NCBI RefSeq assembly: GCF_025717675.1
Contig: NZ_JAJIRT010000014.1
Span: 96,081 to 160,080 of the forward strand
DNA: 64,000 bases
Reading direction: 5' to 3'
From: Paucibacter sp. DJ2R-2
GTDB lineage: Bacteria; Pseudomonadota; Gammaproteobacteria; Burkholderiales; Burkholderiaceae_C
Part shown: positions 1 through 8,849 of the stretch, one piece after another
Layout of the letters: every line of letters begins with the position of its first letter
How positions within the stretch are numbered: position 1 is the first letter of the stretch
Program-made: the position numbers and the translations under genes
Notes under the pieces: generated by a model
Databases searched by the model: none
Seen by the model: only the letters and a program-made list of their open reading frames with translations
Told to the model about the DNA's origin: nothing

Positions 1-1518
1 CGTACGCTTTACGTCGTGCCCTTCAGCATGGGCCCGATCGGCTCCCCGATCGCCCACATCGGCATTGAGCTGTCCGACAGCCCTTATGTGGCCGTGAACA
101 TGCGCACCATGACCCGCATGGGTCGTGCCGTGCTGGACGTGCTGGGCCAAGACGGCACCTTCGTGCCCTGCGTGCACACCGTCGGCGCGCCGCTGCAGGC
201 AGGCCAGGCCGATGTGAAGTGGCCGTGCAACCAAACCAAGTACATCGTCCATTTCCCGGAAACCCGCGAAATCTGGTCCTACGGCTCGGGCTATGGCGGC
301 AATGCCTTGCTGGGCAAGAAGTGCTTTGCCCTGCGCATCGCCTCGACCATGGGCCGTGCGGACTCGCAGGGGCCCTCCGGTAGCCCAGGCTGGTTGGCCG
401 AACACATGCTGATCCTGGGCGTGACCTCGCCTGCGGGCAAGAAGTACCACTTCGCGGCCGCCTTCCCCAGCGCCTGCGGCAAGACCAACTTCTCCATGCT
501 GATTCCGCCGGCTGCTTTTGACGGTTGGAAGGTGACCACCATTGGTGACGACATCGCTTGGATCAAGCCCGGTACCGATGGTCGCCTCTACGCCATCAAC
601 CCCGAGGCAGGCTACTTCGGCGTCGCCCCTGGCACCAACACGCTGACCAACTTCAACTGCATGGCCAGCCTGAACCAGAACGTGATCTTCACCAACGTCG
701 GCCTCACCGACGACGGCGATGTCTGGTGGGAAGGCATGACCGACACCCCGCCGGCACACCTGATCGACTGGCAAGGCAAGGACTGGACGCCGGCAATTGC
801 CAAGGAAACCGGCGCCAAGGCCGCCCATCCCAACGCCCGTTTCACCGTCTCGGCCATCAACAATCCGGCGCTCGACGCCGATTGGGACAACCCGGCCGGT
901 GTGCCCATCGATGCCTTCATCTTTGGCGGCCGCCGCTCGACCACCGTGCCTCTGGTGACCGAAGCCCGTGACTGGGTGGAGGGCGTGTACATGGCCGCCA
1001 CCATGGGCTCGGAAACCACTGCTGCCGCAGCGGGCCAGCAAGGCGTGGTGCGCCGCGACCCCTTCGCCATGCTGCCCTTCATGGGCTACAACATGAGCGA
1101 CTACTTCCAGCATTGGCTGGACATGGGCAAGAAGTTGCAGGCCCTTTGCGCAACGTCCGGTGCCAAGCTGCCGGCCATCTACTGCGTCAATTGGTTCCGC
1201 AAGGGCGCCGACGGCAAGTTCGTCTGGCCGGGCTACGGCGAAAACATGCGCGTGCTGAAGTGGATGCTGGACCGCGTCGAAGGCACGGGCCAGGGCGAGG
1301 AACATGCCTTTGGCGTCACCCCGCGCTACCAGGACATCAACTGGCAAGGTCTGAACTTCAGCCAGGAGCAGTTCAACATCACCACCCATATCGACAAGGC
1401 CGCGTGGGCGGTCGAGATGGGCCTGCATGAGGAACTGTTCGCCCAGCTGGCGTATCACCTGCCAGCCGAGTTGCCCGCCACCAAGGCCAAGATCGAAGCG
1501 CGCCTGGCCGCCGAGTGA
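1..1518 (+). CDS. pckG: Phosphoenolpyruvate carboxykinase (GTP), 5'-truncated by window edge
   Basis: Converts oxaloacetate and GTP to phosphoenolpyruvate, GDP and CO2 in the cytoplasm, the entry step of gluconeogenesis. The reading frame is open from base 1 and begins with [16 protein letters not shown], a conserved internal segment of GTP-type PEPCK, so roughly the first 100 residues lie outside the window; the GTG at 16 is not the true start. The nucleotide-binding kinase-1a loop is visible as [13 protein letters not shown] (bases about 463-501), and the downstream NWFRKG and [12 protein letters not shown] segments are also typical. The C-terminus is complete. A strong terminator follows 56 bases later. 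Family assignment is very secure. Confidence 0.97.
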   Translation, partial: RTLYVVPFSMGPIGSPIAHIGIELSDSPYVAVNMRTMTRMGRAVLDVLGQDGTFVPCVHTVGAPLQAGQADVKWPCNQTKYIVHFPETREIWSYGSGYGGNALLGKKCFALRIASTMGRADSQGPSGSPGWLAEHMLILGVTSPAGKKYHFAAAFPSACGKTNFSMLIPPAAFDGWKVTTIGDDIAWIKPGTDGRLYAINPEAGYFGVAPGTNTLTNFNCMASLNQNVIFTNVGLTDDGDVWWEGMTDTPPAHLIDWQGKDWTPAIAKETGAKAAHPNARFTVSAINNPALDADWDNPAGVPIDAFIFGGRRSTTVPLVTEARDWVEGVYMAATMGSETTAAAAGQQGVVRRDPFAMLPFMGYNMSDYFQHWLDMGKKLQALCATSGAKLPAIYCVNWFRKGADGKFVWPGYGENMRVLKWMLDRVEGTGQGEEHAFGVTPRYQDINWQGLNFSQEQFNITTHIDKAAWAVEMGLHEELFAQLAYHLPAELPATKAKIEARLAAE

Positions 1519-1573
1519 TGCATCTCTGAGCCTGGACTTTGCAGCAAGCGCAGCAAAGGCCAGTTCGGAAAGC

Positions 1574-1600
1574 AAAAAGCCCGCAGAAGCGGGCTTTTTT
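1574..1600 (+). terminator. Rho-independent terminator of pckG
   Basis: A-run, GC-rich stem (AGCCCGC / GCGGGCT with loop AGAA) and a run of six T. The A-run before the stem makes it usable on both strands, so it may also stop the convergent small gene at 1636-1884. Confidence 0.9.
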
Positions 1601-1635
1601 ACGTCCGTAGGCAGCGCAGGGCTGCCGAAGCGGTT

Positions 1636-1884
1636 TCAGCGGCGGCAGTTGGCGGCGCGCAGTTCGGCGGCGAAGGTGGGCATGCTGTCCTGGTAGAAGT
1701 CGGCCAGGGCCAACAGCTCGCGCTGTGCGCGGGCTTCGGCCGCGGCGGCCATGCGTGCCTTGACGGATTCCATCAAGCGCAGCCAGACGCGGGCGCCGAT
1801 GGCGGTGAAGGTGCCGCCATGACGCACGTTTTGACGCAGGTTCTGACGTGCGGGGAGGCCGAAAGTTTGGGTCGCGATGCTCAT
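1636..1884 (-). CDS. Small conserved-looking hypothetical protein, 82 aa
   Basis: Function not recognised. The ATG at 1884 was chosen because AGGA sits seven bases upstream, and because longer in-frame versions would run into the divergent LysR gene. The protein is basic and largely helical, with an Ala/Glu/Arg-rich middle (VKARMAAAAEARAQRELL) and a short Cys-Arg-Arg tail. It has no signal peptide. The N-terminal GLPARQNLRQNVRHGG and the placement opposite a LysR gene with a shared 118-base control region suggest it may be a target of that regulator, as in many LysR pairs. Coding-strand base bias supports it as real. Confidence 0.6.
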   Translation of the reverse strand: MSIATQTFGLPARQNLRQNVRHGGTFTAIGARVWLRLMESVKARMAAAAEARAQRELLALADFYQDSMPTFAAELRAANCRR

Positions 1885-1969
1885 GGCAATTCCTGTTGGG
1901 TGGTTTTTTGAACCGATGCTGGATTGTCGGGTAAACCCTAGTGCGATTGCCAATGAATTGTTGGAATTG

Positions 1970-1994
1970 AAGATATAAGTAATCCGTATATCTT
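1970..1994. promoter_or_regulatory. Inverted repeat in LysR divergent promoter, probable operator
   Basis: AAGATATA, nine bases, then TATATCTT: a perfect 8-bp dyad nine bases before the LysR start codon and in the shared control region with the leftward gene. AT-rich dyads with a T-N11-A core are the usual LysR binding form; binding is inferred. Confidence 0.6.
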
Positions 1995-2002
1995 GAGTCA
2001 GG

Positions 2003-2992
2003 GTGAACGCCGTGAACTTCCGCAATCTCGATCTGAACTTGCTGCGCGTCTTCGATGCCGTGATGGCCGAGCAAAGCCTGACCCGGGCGGCCCAGCGCCT
2101 GGCCATGACCCAACCGGCTGTCAGCCATGCGCTCAAGCGTTTGCGCGAGGCTACGGGCGAGGATCTCTTCGTCCGTCAGGCCTTTGGCATGAAACCGACT
2201 TCGCGGGCCGAGGGCTTGTGGCCCGAGGTGCGCCTGATCCTGCAGCGTCTGCAATCGCTGCTGGCGCCGGGGGAGTTCCAGCCCGAGCAGGAGGAACATA
2301 CCTTTCGCATTGCCATGGCCGATGCCACGGCGGCCTTGCTCTTGCCGCCCTTGGTGGCGCAGCTAGAGCAGGCGCGCGCCTTGGCCAATGTCCATGTACT
2401 GCCGCTGACCACCCGCGACCCACGCGCCCTGCTCGACCAAGGCGAGGTGGACATTGCCGTGGGCTACTTTCCTGGCGCCGTGGCCGCCTTGCGCGCTCAG
2501 GGCGGCCAGTCGGTGATCCGCCAGCATCGGCTCTACGACAGCGAGTACGTCTGTGTCATGCGCCGCGGCCACCCCTTGGCGGAGCAGACCTTGGACCTCG
2601 AGGCCTACTGCTCGGCCCACCATCTGCTGGTCAGCTTTTCCGGGCGACCCCATGGCTTTGTCGATGAAGCCTTGAATGCCGTGAACCGCAGTCGTCGCAT
2701 CGTGCTGACGGTCAACCAGTTTTTCACGGCCGGGCGGGTGGTGGCTCAATCTGACTTGCTGACGGTGCTGCCCGCCAGCTTCATCGAAGCCACGGGCTAC
2801 CGCAGTCAGTTGATCGAGCGCCCCTTGCCGGTGCCTTTGTCACGGGTTCATGTGGACATGCTCTGGCATTTGCGCAGCGAAGGGCGCAGTGCCGAGAGCT
2901 GGCTCCGTGAACGTGTGATCGAGGCCGCACGGCGAGCCCAGGCGGTGGGAGTGCTTGCGAACGAAGCCACTGCGGCGACAATCGCACCATGA
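2003..2992 (+). CDS. LysR-family transcriptional regulator
   Basis: A 329-residue regulator with an N-terminal winged helix-turn-helix (about residues 8-67; [19 protein letters not shown] is the recognition region) and a periplasmic-binding-like effector domain (about 95-300). The opening [14 protein letters not shown] resembles the NodD/PhzR-like branch of LysR proteins. The start is GTG at 2003; a second GTG at 2012 is possible. It is divergent from the 82-aa gene and carries a dyad just upstream, so it probably autoregulates. Its stop overlaps the next gene by four bases (ATGA), implying translational coupling. The effector is not predictable. Confidence 0.9.
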   Translation: MNAVNFRNLDLNLLRVFDAVMAEQSLTRAAQRLAMTQPAVSHALKRLREATGEDLFVRQAFGMKPTSRAEGLWPEVRLILQRLQSLLAPGEFQPEQEEHTFRIAMADATAALLLPPLVAQLEQARALANVHVLPLTTRDPRALLDQGEVDIAVGYFPGAVAALRAQGGQSVIRQHRLYDSEYVCVMRRGHPLAEQTLDLEAYCSAHHLLVSFSGRPHGFVDEALNAVNRSRRIVLTVNQFFTAGRVVAQSDLLTVLPASFIEATGYRSQLIERPLPVPLSRVHVDMLWHLRSEGRSAESWLRERVIEAARRAQAVGVLANEATAATIAP

Positions 2993-3762
2993 GCATCGAC
3001 CTGACCGACACCGAGTTCGCCGAACTCGACGAACTTCTTGCCACCACGCCCGCCCCGCTGCAGGCCCTGGACGCGTCCATGTTGGACGGCTACCTGTGCG
3101 GCGTGCTGGTGCAGCCGCGCATGATCGACATCGAGGAGTGGCTGCCCAATATCTTCGACTACGACGGCGGCGTGCTGCCCGAGGAAGTCGACGCGACCTG
3201 GCTGGCCCGCATCCGTGAACTGGTCGAGCGCCGCTACACCGCCCTCAACAAGGCCATGGTGGAAGACGGCTGGTTCGATCCCGTCGTGCTGGACCTGGAA
3301 GAGCCTGCCGAAGGCGATGCGGAAGCTGCAACGCCGGCGCCGGCCGATGGCAGCGAGGAAGACGCCCAGGCTCGGGCCACCTATGCCGGCATGAGCTTGA
3401 TTTCGCGCACGCTGATGCCCTGGGTGGCGGGTTTCCAGCATGCCGCTTTGTGCTTCCCCGATCTGGCCGATATGCCGGACGATGCCGTGATGGCCGCCCT
3501 GGCGCGCCTGTACCGCCATCTGCCCGCGGAAACGGACGAAGAGAAGGAAGTTGTCGCCACCTTGGACCGCGAGCACCCGCTCAAGGATCTGGACGAGGCG
3601 ATCGAGGAACTGATCGTCACCGTGGCCGATTTGCGCGATCTGACCGAAGAACAGCGCTACCACGTCGAGACGCTGCGTCGCGAAGGCCCCAAGCTCGGCC
3701 GCAACGACCCTTGCCACTGCGGCTCGGGCCGCAAGTACAAGCAGTGTCACGGCGCCAACTGA
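2989..3762 (+). CDS. YecA/UPF0149 family protein with C-terminal SEC-C zinc motif
   Basis: A 257-residue protein with the UPF0149 (YgfB/YecA) helical domain over about residues 1-215, including [17 protein letters not shown] and [10 protein letters not shown], followed by a SEC-C zinc-binding tail ([17 protein letters not shown]). SEC-C tails bind zinc and occur in SecA and many ribosome- or export-associated proteins; the cellular role of YecA proteins is poorly defined. An acidic linker separates the segments. It is coupled to the preceding LysR gene by an ATGA overlap. A second paralogue lacking the zinc tail is at 12694-13509 in this window. Confidence 0.88.
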   Translation: MSIDLTDTEFAELDELLATTPAPLQALDASMLDGYLCGVLVQPRMIDIEEWLPNIFDYDGGVLPEEVDATWLARIRELVERRYTALNKAMVEDGWFDPVVLDLEEPAEGDAEAATPAPADGSEEDAQARATYAGMSLISRTLMPWVAGFQHAALCFPDLADMPDDAVMAALARLYRHLPAETDEEKEVVATLDREHPLKDLDEAIEELIVTVADLRDLTEEQRYHVETLRREGPKLGRNDPCHCGSGRKYKQCHGAN

Positions 3763-3797
3763 GCGTGGCGCGGTTTTGCTGAGCTGGCGCAACCCTG

Positions 3798-4589
3798 ATG
3801 CGCCTGCAACTGCTGTCCGATCTCCATCTGGAGACGGAGTCCTTCGACCCTGAGCCCGCGCCCGGCGCCGACCTGCTGGTGCTGGCTGGCGATGTAGACA
3901 GCCGCTGGGACGGCTTGCGCCGTTTTCGCGATTGGCCCGTGCCGGTTTTGTTTGTGCCCGGCAATCACGAATACGACGGGCGCGACTTTGATCAGGCCCG
4001 TTCGGGCCTGCAAGCCTTGTCGGACGAACTCGGCTTCACCTTGCTCGACGACAGCGCCTGCATCCGCAGCGACGCTGCCGGGCGACGGGTGCGCTTTCTT
4101 GGCAGTACGCGCTGGAGCGATTTCGATGCTTTCGGCCCGGCGCAGCGCGAACGCGCCCTGCGCGCCGGCAGCTACTTTCAGCGGGTCATGGGCGCAACCC
4201 GTGGCGGCGCTTCCTTTGACGCCGCCGCGGTGCGGGAGCAAGCCCTGCGCTGCCTGCATTGGTTGGAGGGTGAGCTGAGCCAAGTTGAGCATGGCGCGGA
4301 CTGGGATGCCACCGTGGTCATCACCCATTTCGCGCCCAGCTTGCGCAGTGCGGACCCGCGCTATGGCAAGCAGCCGGGAACGGCCAGTTTCTGCAATGAC
4401 GACGAAGCCCTGTTGCCGCGCGCGCGCCTGTGGTTGCACGGCCATCTGCACTGCCAGAACGACTATCGCTTTGAGCATGCCGGCGGTGACACGCGGGTGG
4501 TCTGCAATGCACGTGGCCACGGACGCAAGGGCGAACCGGCGGGCTTCGAGCCCCGCTTGTTGATCGAGGTGTTTCCCGATCGGGCTTGA
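3798..4589 (+). CDS. Calcineurin-like metallophosphoesterase
   Basis: A 263-residue cytoplasmic enzyme with all signature blocks of the binuclear metallophosphoesterase fold in order: SDLHLE near the start, AGDVD, VPGNHEYDG, THFAPS and a final HGHLH. These supply the two-metal site that hydrolyses phosphomono- or diesters. The substrate is unknown. It starts 35 bases after the YecA-like gene on the same strand, so it may be cotranscribed. Length is usual for the single-domain members, and there is no signal peptide. Confidence 0.88.
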   Translation: MRLQLLSDLHLETESFDPEPAPGADLLVLAGDVDSRWDGLRRFRDWPVPVLFVPGNHEYDGRDFDQARSGLQALSDELGFTLLDDSACIRSDAAGRRVRFLGSTRWSDFDAFGPAQRERALRAGSYFQRVMGATRGGASFDAAAVREQALRCLHWLEGELSQVEHGADWDATVVITHFAPSLRSADPRYGKQPGTASFCNDDEALLPRARLWLHGHLHCQNDYRFEHAGGDTRVVCNARGHGRKGEPAGFEPRLLIEVFPDRA

Positions 4590-4676
4590 TCGACATCAGC
4601 AGGGCAGTGCGCTCCTGTGTCAGACTTCGAAGTTGAAGCCGGACACTTGTTCTCGGCGCATCAAGGAGTGTTGTCG

Positions 4677-5099
4677 ATGAAGATTCTCGTTGCCGTTGAT
4701 GGAAGCAGTTACACCAAGCGCATGCTGGCCTATCTGGCCGCCCACGATGAATGGCTGGGCGGTGCACACCAGTACACCGTGCTGCATGCGGTGCCGGCCA
4801 TTCCGCCGCGGGCGGCTGCCGTGCTCGACAAGGACTTGCTGAAGGGCTATTACGCCGACGAAGGCGAGAAGGTCCTGAAAACTTTGCGCAGCTTCTTTGC
4901 CAAGCAGAAATTGCCGGCCGAGTTCGTCAACAAGGTGGGGCCGGCGGCCGACGTGATCGCCAGTGCAGCCGAAAAAGGCAAGTTCGATCTGCTCATACTG
5001 GGCTCGCATGGCCACAGCGCGATCGGCAATTTGGTGCTCGGTTCAGTGGCCACCAAAGTGATGGCGCATTGCAGCGTGCCGGTGCTGCTGGTGCGCTGA
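4677..5099 (+). CDS. Universal stress protein, UspA family
   Basis: A 140-residue single Usp domain. ILVAVDGSSYTKRML forms the first strand and the ATP-binding loop; the second half has GSHGHSAIGNLVLGS, which fits the G-2X-G-9X-G-(S/T) signature of ATP-binding UspA members. The ATG at 4677 is preferred to upstream in-frame codons because AAGGAG lies about nine bases before it and the family starts with MKILV. The protein is probably a cytoplasmic dimer induced by growth arrest or stress. The short region before it (4590-4676) holds its promoter, but no strong boxes stand out. Confidence 0.93.
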   Translation: MKILVAVDGSSYTKRMLAYLAAHDEWLGGAHQYTVLHAVPAIPPRAAAVLDKDLLKGYYADEGEKVLKTLRSFFAKQKLPAEFVNKVGPAADVIASAAEKGKFDLLILGSHGHSAIGNLVLGSVATKVMAHCSVPVLLVR

Positions 5100-5109
5100 G
5101 CGCGTCGTT

Positions 5110-5325
5110 TCAGTTGCGCTTGGCAGACAGCCAGGCCAAGGGGGATTCAAGCGCAGCGCGGGAGCGCTGCGACTCCAGTTCCACCTCGCTGATGCTGGCG
5201 CGGTAGTCGTCACCATCTTCCAGGCTGGCCTCCATGCCGAAGGCAGTACCGAGGTCGGCCGGGTCTTGCTCATGCACGGTGGGCGAGTTGCGGCGGAAGA
5301 AGCGCAAAGCTGGGGCGAATCGCAT
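5110..5325 (-). CDS. Small hypothetical protein, 71 aa
   Basis: Function not recognised. Start chosen at the ATG at 5325 (MRFAPALRFFRRN) with GAGG seven bases upstream; an in-frame extension upstream to 5481 has an unlikely composition. The protein has a basic amphipathic N-terminus and an acidic middle (EQDPADLGTAFG, EDGDDYRASISEVELE), ending with a short Leu/Trp-containing tail. It is convergent with the Usp gene (10 bases between stops). Plausible as a lineage-specific gene, but only base bias and the ribosome site support it. Confidence 0.5.
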   Translation of the reverse strand: MRFAPALRFFRRNSPTVHEQDPADLGTAFGMEASLEDGDDYRASISEVELESQRSRAALESPLAWLSAKRN

Positions 5326-5496
5326 GTCAAACCTCGCACATCGGTGGGTAAAGCGAGCATCAGTAGCTGCGAAACCAGTGTGCGCGATGGCCCGAGTTTG
5401 CGAATCCCCAAACTGGGTGCTCTTCGCGGCACAGTTGGTAAAAAGACACGGTTTTTGGGTGTGGCAAAATCGCGCGCTCACAAATCCTTACCAGGC

Positions 5497-5577
5497 AGTG
5501 AGGGGAAAAACCCTTCACTCCCCCCTTGGATGGATGGTCAGCCCAGACCGTTGTGGCTATTCTCCGTGCCATCCAAG
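5497..5577 (+). promoter_or_regulatory. Structured leader of the small secreted-protein gene: two hairpins
   Basis: First hairpin: AGTGAGGGG (5497-5505), loop of five A, CCCTTCACT (5511-5519), with one G-T pair. Second: CTTGGATGG (5525-5533) pairs perfectly with CCATCCAAG (5569-5577) and encloses a small GGTC/GACC stem. It lies 39 bases before the ATG at 5616. It matches no riboswitch class I recognise. Confidence 0.5.
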
Positions 5578-5615
5578 ACGCCAACTGCGTCACGAACTCC
5601 AACCAAGAAGTCCCG

Positions 5616-5810
5616 ATGAATGCATCTCTGATGAAGTGGCTCGCCCTGAGCATGGTCGGTATGGTCATGAGCAGCGCCGTGGTGCTGGCCAGTTCGGTCC
5701 AGGATCAGGCCCGCCCCGAGACCCGCCGCATGGCTCAGCCGGGCGCAAGTGCAGATGTGGTGGTGGCTGCCGTGGCGGCGCCGGCTGCATCTTCGGCACG
5801 GGCCGAATAA
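5616..5810 (+). CDS. Small exported or membrane-anchored hypothetical protein, 64 aa
   Basis: The 64 residues open with a single hydrophobic segment (about residues 7-27, WLALSMVGMVMSSAVVLA) that could be a signal peptide or a membrane anchor. A polar stretch with several Arg follows, then an Ala/Val-rich tail. The ATG at 5616 is favoured because it starts directly with the signal-like segment. The gene stands alone behind a structured leader and is convergent with argP (seven bases between stops). No family recognised. Confidence 0.5.
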   Translation: MNASLMKWLALSMVGMVMSSAVVLASSVQDQARPETRRMAQPGASADVVVAAVAAPAASSARAE

Positions 5811-5817
5811 ACGTACA

Positions 5818-6747
5818 TCACATCGACAGGGCTGCGCGCGCGCCCAGAGCCAGCGCGCGGCCGATTTGGTCCAGCAAGGCCACCCGCGCCGGTGCAGCCA
5901 CCAGGTCCGACATCAGCTTCCACTGATGCCAGTACAGCGTCACATCGACGCTCAACTCCGGCCGCAGGAGCACCAGCGCACCGCTCTGCAGCAGCGGCCG
6001 CACCTGCAACTCCGGCGCCACGCCGACACCCCAACCCATGCGGACGGCTTGCACATAGGCCTCGCTGGACGGCACATAGCGCTCTTGCAGCCGCGGTGCC
6101 TGCACCTGGAAGGCCTTGGACACCCACTGCACCTGACTGTCGTCCTTGCGGTTGAAGACCAGAAAAGGCGTGCTGGCGAAATTGGCTTCGTTCAGGCCCT
6201 CGGGCAGTTGCCGCCGCAGGAATTCCGGGCTGGCCACAGCGACATAGCGCATCACCCCCAGCGGTTGCACCAGACAGCCTCGCAGCGCCTGGCTGACCGT
6301 GCTGACACAGCCCAGCACTTCGCCCTGGCGTAGCCAATCATGGGTGAAGTCCTGGTCGTCCACCACCAGCTCCAGGCCATAGCCTTCGCGCAGGCCGGCC
6401 TGCACCACCGGGTCCAGGGCCGGCAGCACCCAGGTGGCCAGGCTGTCGGCATTGATAGCGATGGCGATGCGCTCGTTCGGCGCCACCTGCGCGCCCAGTT
6501 CGCGCGCCACATCGGTGCGCAGTGCCTGCAGCTGGCGTGCAAAGCGCAGCAGCACCTTGCCCGGTTCGGTCAGACGCAGCGGCCGTGAGCGCACCACCAG
6601 CAGCTGGCCGACTTGCGCCTCCAGGCTGCGCAGGCGCTGCGAGATGGCGCTTTGGGTGATGGACAGGCGCTGAGCGGCGCGTTCGAAGCTGCGCTCATCG
6701 GCCAGGGCGGCCAAGCAGTCCAGTCCAGCGGAATCCAGGTCTTTCAT
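5818..6747 (-). CDS. argP: ArgP/LysG-type LysR transcriptional activator
   Basis: A 309-residue LysR regulator with an HTH in FERAAQRLSITQSAISQRL and an effector domain resembling ArgP (IciA/LysG), which senses lysine and arginine and activates the exporter gene argO/lysE. The diagnosis rests on sequence style (LDCLAALADERSFERAAQ) and on context: it is transcribed divergently from a LysE-type exporter with only 76 bases between starts. ATG at 6747 begins MKDLD; longer upstream versions would overlap the exporter. ArgP binding sites should lie in 6748-6823, but no clean dyad is seen there. Confidence 0.9.
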   Translation of the reverse strand: MKDLDSAGLDCLAALADERSFERAAQRLSITQSAISQRLRSLEAQVGQLLVVRSRPLRLTEPGKVLLRFARQLQALRTDVARELGAQVAPNERIAIAINADSLATWVLPALDPVVQAGLREGYGLELVVDDQDFTHDWLRQGEVLGCVSTVSQALRGCLVQPLGVMRYVAVASPEFLRRQLPEGLNEANFASTPFLVFNRKDDSQVQWVSKAFQVQAPRLQERYVPSSEAYVQAVRMGWGVGVAPELQVRPLLQSGALVLLRPELSVDVTLYWHQWKLMSDLVAAPARVALLDQIGRALALGARAALSM

Positions 6748-6823
6748 AAGTCCGGCTAATGTACGCCGACAAATATGAATCACGCTTCTGGTTTGCACGG
6801 ACTCTGCCGACAATCCGCCACCC

Positions 6824-7459
6824 ATGATGGATAGCAACCCCAGCGCCCTCGGCGCCATGACCCAAGGCTGGCTCAGCGGCGCCAGTTTGATCATGGCCAT
6901 TGGTGCGCAAAACGCTTTGGTGCTGCGTCAAGGTTTGCTGAGAAGCCATGTGGCGCCGGTGGTGGCCCTGTGCGCGGTGTCAGATCTGTTGTTGATCTGC
7001 CTCGGCGTTTTCGGCCTCGGCGCCGCCATCGCCTCCAGTGCCTGGTTGATGAACGCCTTTCGCTACGGCGGCGCTCTGTTCCTGCTCTGGTACGGCGTGC
7101 AGGCAGCCCTCCGTGCCTGGCGCGGCACCGGTGCGCTCGAAGCTGCCGCCGGTTCGGCCGGCTTGGCAGCCACCTTGCTCAGCGCACTGGCCATGACCTA
7201 TCTGAACCCGCATGTCTATTTGGACACGGTGGTGCTCTTGGGCCTGCTCGGCAACCAGCAGCCGGCGGATTTGCGCTGGGCGTTCGCGACGGGCGCCTCC
7301 CTGGCATCCGTGATGTGGTTCACGCTTTTGGGTTTTGGCGCAGCCGCGGCCGCCGGCCCCTTGCGCCGGCCGTTGGTTTGGCGCGGCATTGATGCACTGA
7401 TCGCTTTGCTGATGTTTGCCTTGGGATTACAACTGCTGCTGGGTCCCATTGGCGTTTGA
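6824..7459 (+). CDS. argO: LysE/ArgO family basic amino acid exporter
   Basis: A 211-residue inner-membrane protein with about six hydrophobic segments. The family hallmark MAIGAQNALVLRQGLLRSH follows the first segment, and MTYLNPHVYLDTVVLLG is the conserved middle motif with the Asn-Pro pair. It exports excess arginine or lysine, and the divergent argP supports this role. Start at the first of two ATG codons (6824). A dadA gene follows after 24 bases, so the three may form an amino-acid overflow and catabolism unit. Confidence 0.93.
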   Translation: MMDSNPSALGAMTQGWLSGASLIMAIGAQNALVLRQGLLRSHVAPVVALCAVSDLLLICLGVFGLGAAIASSAWLMNAFRYGGALFLLWYGVQAALRAWRGTGALEAAAGSAGLAATLLSALAMTYLNPHVYLDTVVLLGLLGNQQPADLRWAFATGASLASVMWFTLLGFGAAAAAGPLRRPLVWRGIDALIALLMFALGLQLLLGPIGV

Positions 7460-7483
7460 ATTTGAACTTGTGGAGTACACGCA

Positions 7484-8764
7484 ATGAAAGTCGTCGTCCT
7501 GGGAGCCGGCATCATCGGCATCAGCACCGCTTGGTACCTGCTGGAGCAAGGCCATGAGGTGACCGTGGTGGATCGCCAGCCCGATGCGGCGCTGGAAACC
7601 AGCTTCGCCAATGGCGCGCAGATCTCGGTCAGCTTCTGCGAACCTTGGGCCAATGCCGGCGCGCCCTTCAAGGTGGCCAAGTGGCTGCTGCGCGACGACT
7701 CGCCCCTGCTGTTTCGCCCCAGCCTGGACCCCAAGCAATGGATCTGGGGCCTGAGCTTTTTGACCCAATGCAGCAACGCCGCCTTTGAGCGCAATGTCGA
7801 GCAGTTGGTGCAGTTGGGCCGCTACAGCCATGAGTCGCTCAAGACCCTGGTCAGCCAGACCGGCATCGAGTACGAGCGCCTGGAGCGAGGCATCCTGCAC
7901 TTCTTCTCCTCGCAGGCCGACTTCGAGGCCGGTGCCGCCGGTGCCGAGATCATGCGTCGCCACGGCGTGGACCGCCGCGTGTTGGGCCGCGATGAGGTGC
8001 TGAAGATCGAGCCGGCCCTGGCTGCCTTCGGCCGCAACATCCACGGCGGCACCTTCACGCCCAGCGATGAATCGGGCGACGCCAAGGTCTTCACGCAAAA
8101 GCTGGCCCAGCTCTGTCAGCAGCGCGGCGCTACCTTCCTGTACGAGCACGACATCCTGCAGCTCTCGCGCAGCGGCCAGCAGATCGACGCGGTGCAGATT
8201 GCCGACGTGCGCAGTGGCAAGAAGCGTGAGCTGCGCGCCGACGCTTTTGTCGCCGCCATGGGGTCCTTCACGCCCGCACTGGTAAAACCCTTGGGCGAGT
8301 TCCTCAACATCTACCCGGCCAAGGGCTATTCGGCCACGCTCAAGCTCAAGAAGCCGGAGCAAGCCAGCGTCGTCAGCCTGCTCGACGACACCCGCAAGAT
8401 CGCCATTTCGCGCCTGGGCGACAGCATCCGCATCGCCGGCACGGCCGAGCTCTGCGGCTTCGACAGCGACCTCAGCCGTCCAACCTCGCGCACCCGCTGC
8501 GAGGCCCTGGTCAAGCGCTATGAAGAGTTGTTCCCCGGTGTGGCCGACCTCAGCGAGACCAATTACTGGACCGGCCTGCGCCCGAGCACGCCGACCAACA
8601 TCCCCTACATCGGCCGCAGCAAGAAGGCTGCCAATCTTTGGCTCAATGCCGGCCACGGCACCCTGGGCTGGACCCATGGCGCTGGCTCCGGCCATGCCCT
8701 GGCCGAATTGATGGCCGGACGCCGCCCGCCCATGGAGTTCAACTTCTACGGTTCGGGCTTCTGA
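7484..8764 (+). CDS. dadA: D-amino acid dehydrogenase small subunit
   Basis: A 426-residue FAD enzyme that oxidises D-amino acids, mainly D-alanine, to 2-oxoacids and feeds electrons to the respiratory chain at the inner membrane. The N-terminus carries the dinucleotide-binding fold (VVLGAGIIGISTAWYLLEQG, then a terminal acidic residue in VVDRQ). The C-terminal block GLRPSTPTNIPYIG and GHGTLGWTHGAGSG is typical of DadA. Length fits the E. coli protein (432). GGAG precedes the ATG at 7484. No racemase gene is adjacent. Confidence 0.94.
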   Translation: MKVVVLGAGIIGISTAWYLLEQGHEVTVVDRQPDAALETSFANGAQISVSFCEPWANAGAPFKVAKWLLRDDSPLLFRPSLDPKQWIWGLSFLTQCSNAAFERNVEQLVQLGRYSHESLKTLVSQTGIEYERLERGILHFFSSQADFEAGAAGAEIMRRHGVDRRVLGRDEVLKIEPALAAFGRNIHGGTFTPSDESGDAKVFTQKLAQLCQQRGATFLYEHDILQLSRSGQQIDAVQIADVRSGKKRELRADAFVAAMGSFTPALVKPLGEFLNIYPAKGYSATLKLKKPEQASVVSLLDDTRKIAISRLGDSIRIAGTAELCGFDSDLSRPTSRTRCEALVKRYEELFPGVADLSETNYWTGLRPSTPTNIPYIGRSKKAANLWLNAGHGTLGWTHGAGSGHALAELMAGRRPPMEFNFYGSGF

Positions 8765-8849
8765 GTCAGGCAGCCCGGGCGCGCCTGCCGCAGGCGGGCC
8801 GGTACAATCCGCGCCCCCCTGCCGTTCGGCCCATTCCTGCCGTTTTCCC

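Noticed and set aside
612..1082. Long open frames antisense to pckG
   Set aside because: They mirror the codon structure of the GC-rich sense gene and have no ribosome site or protein-like pattern.
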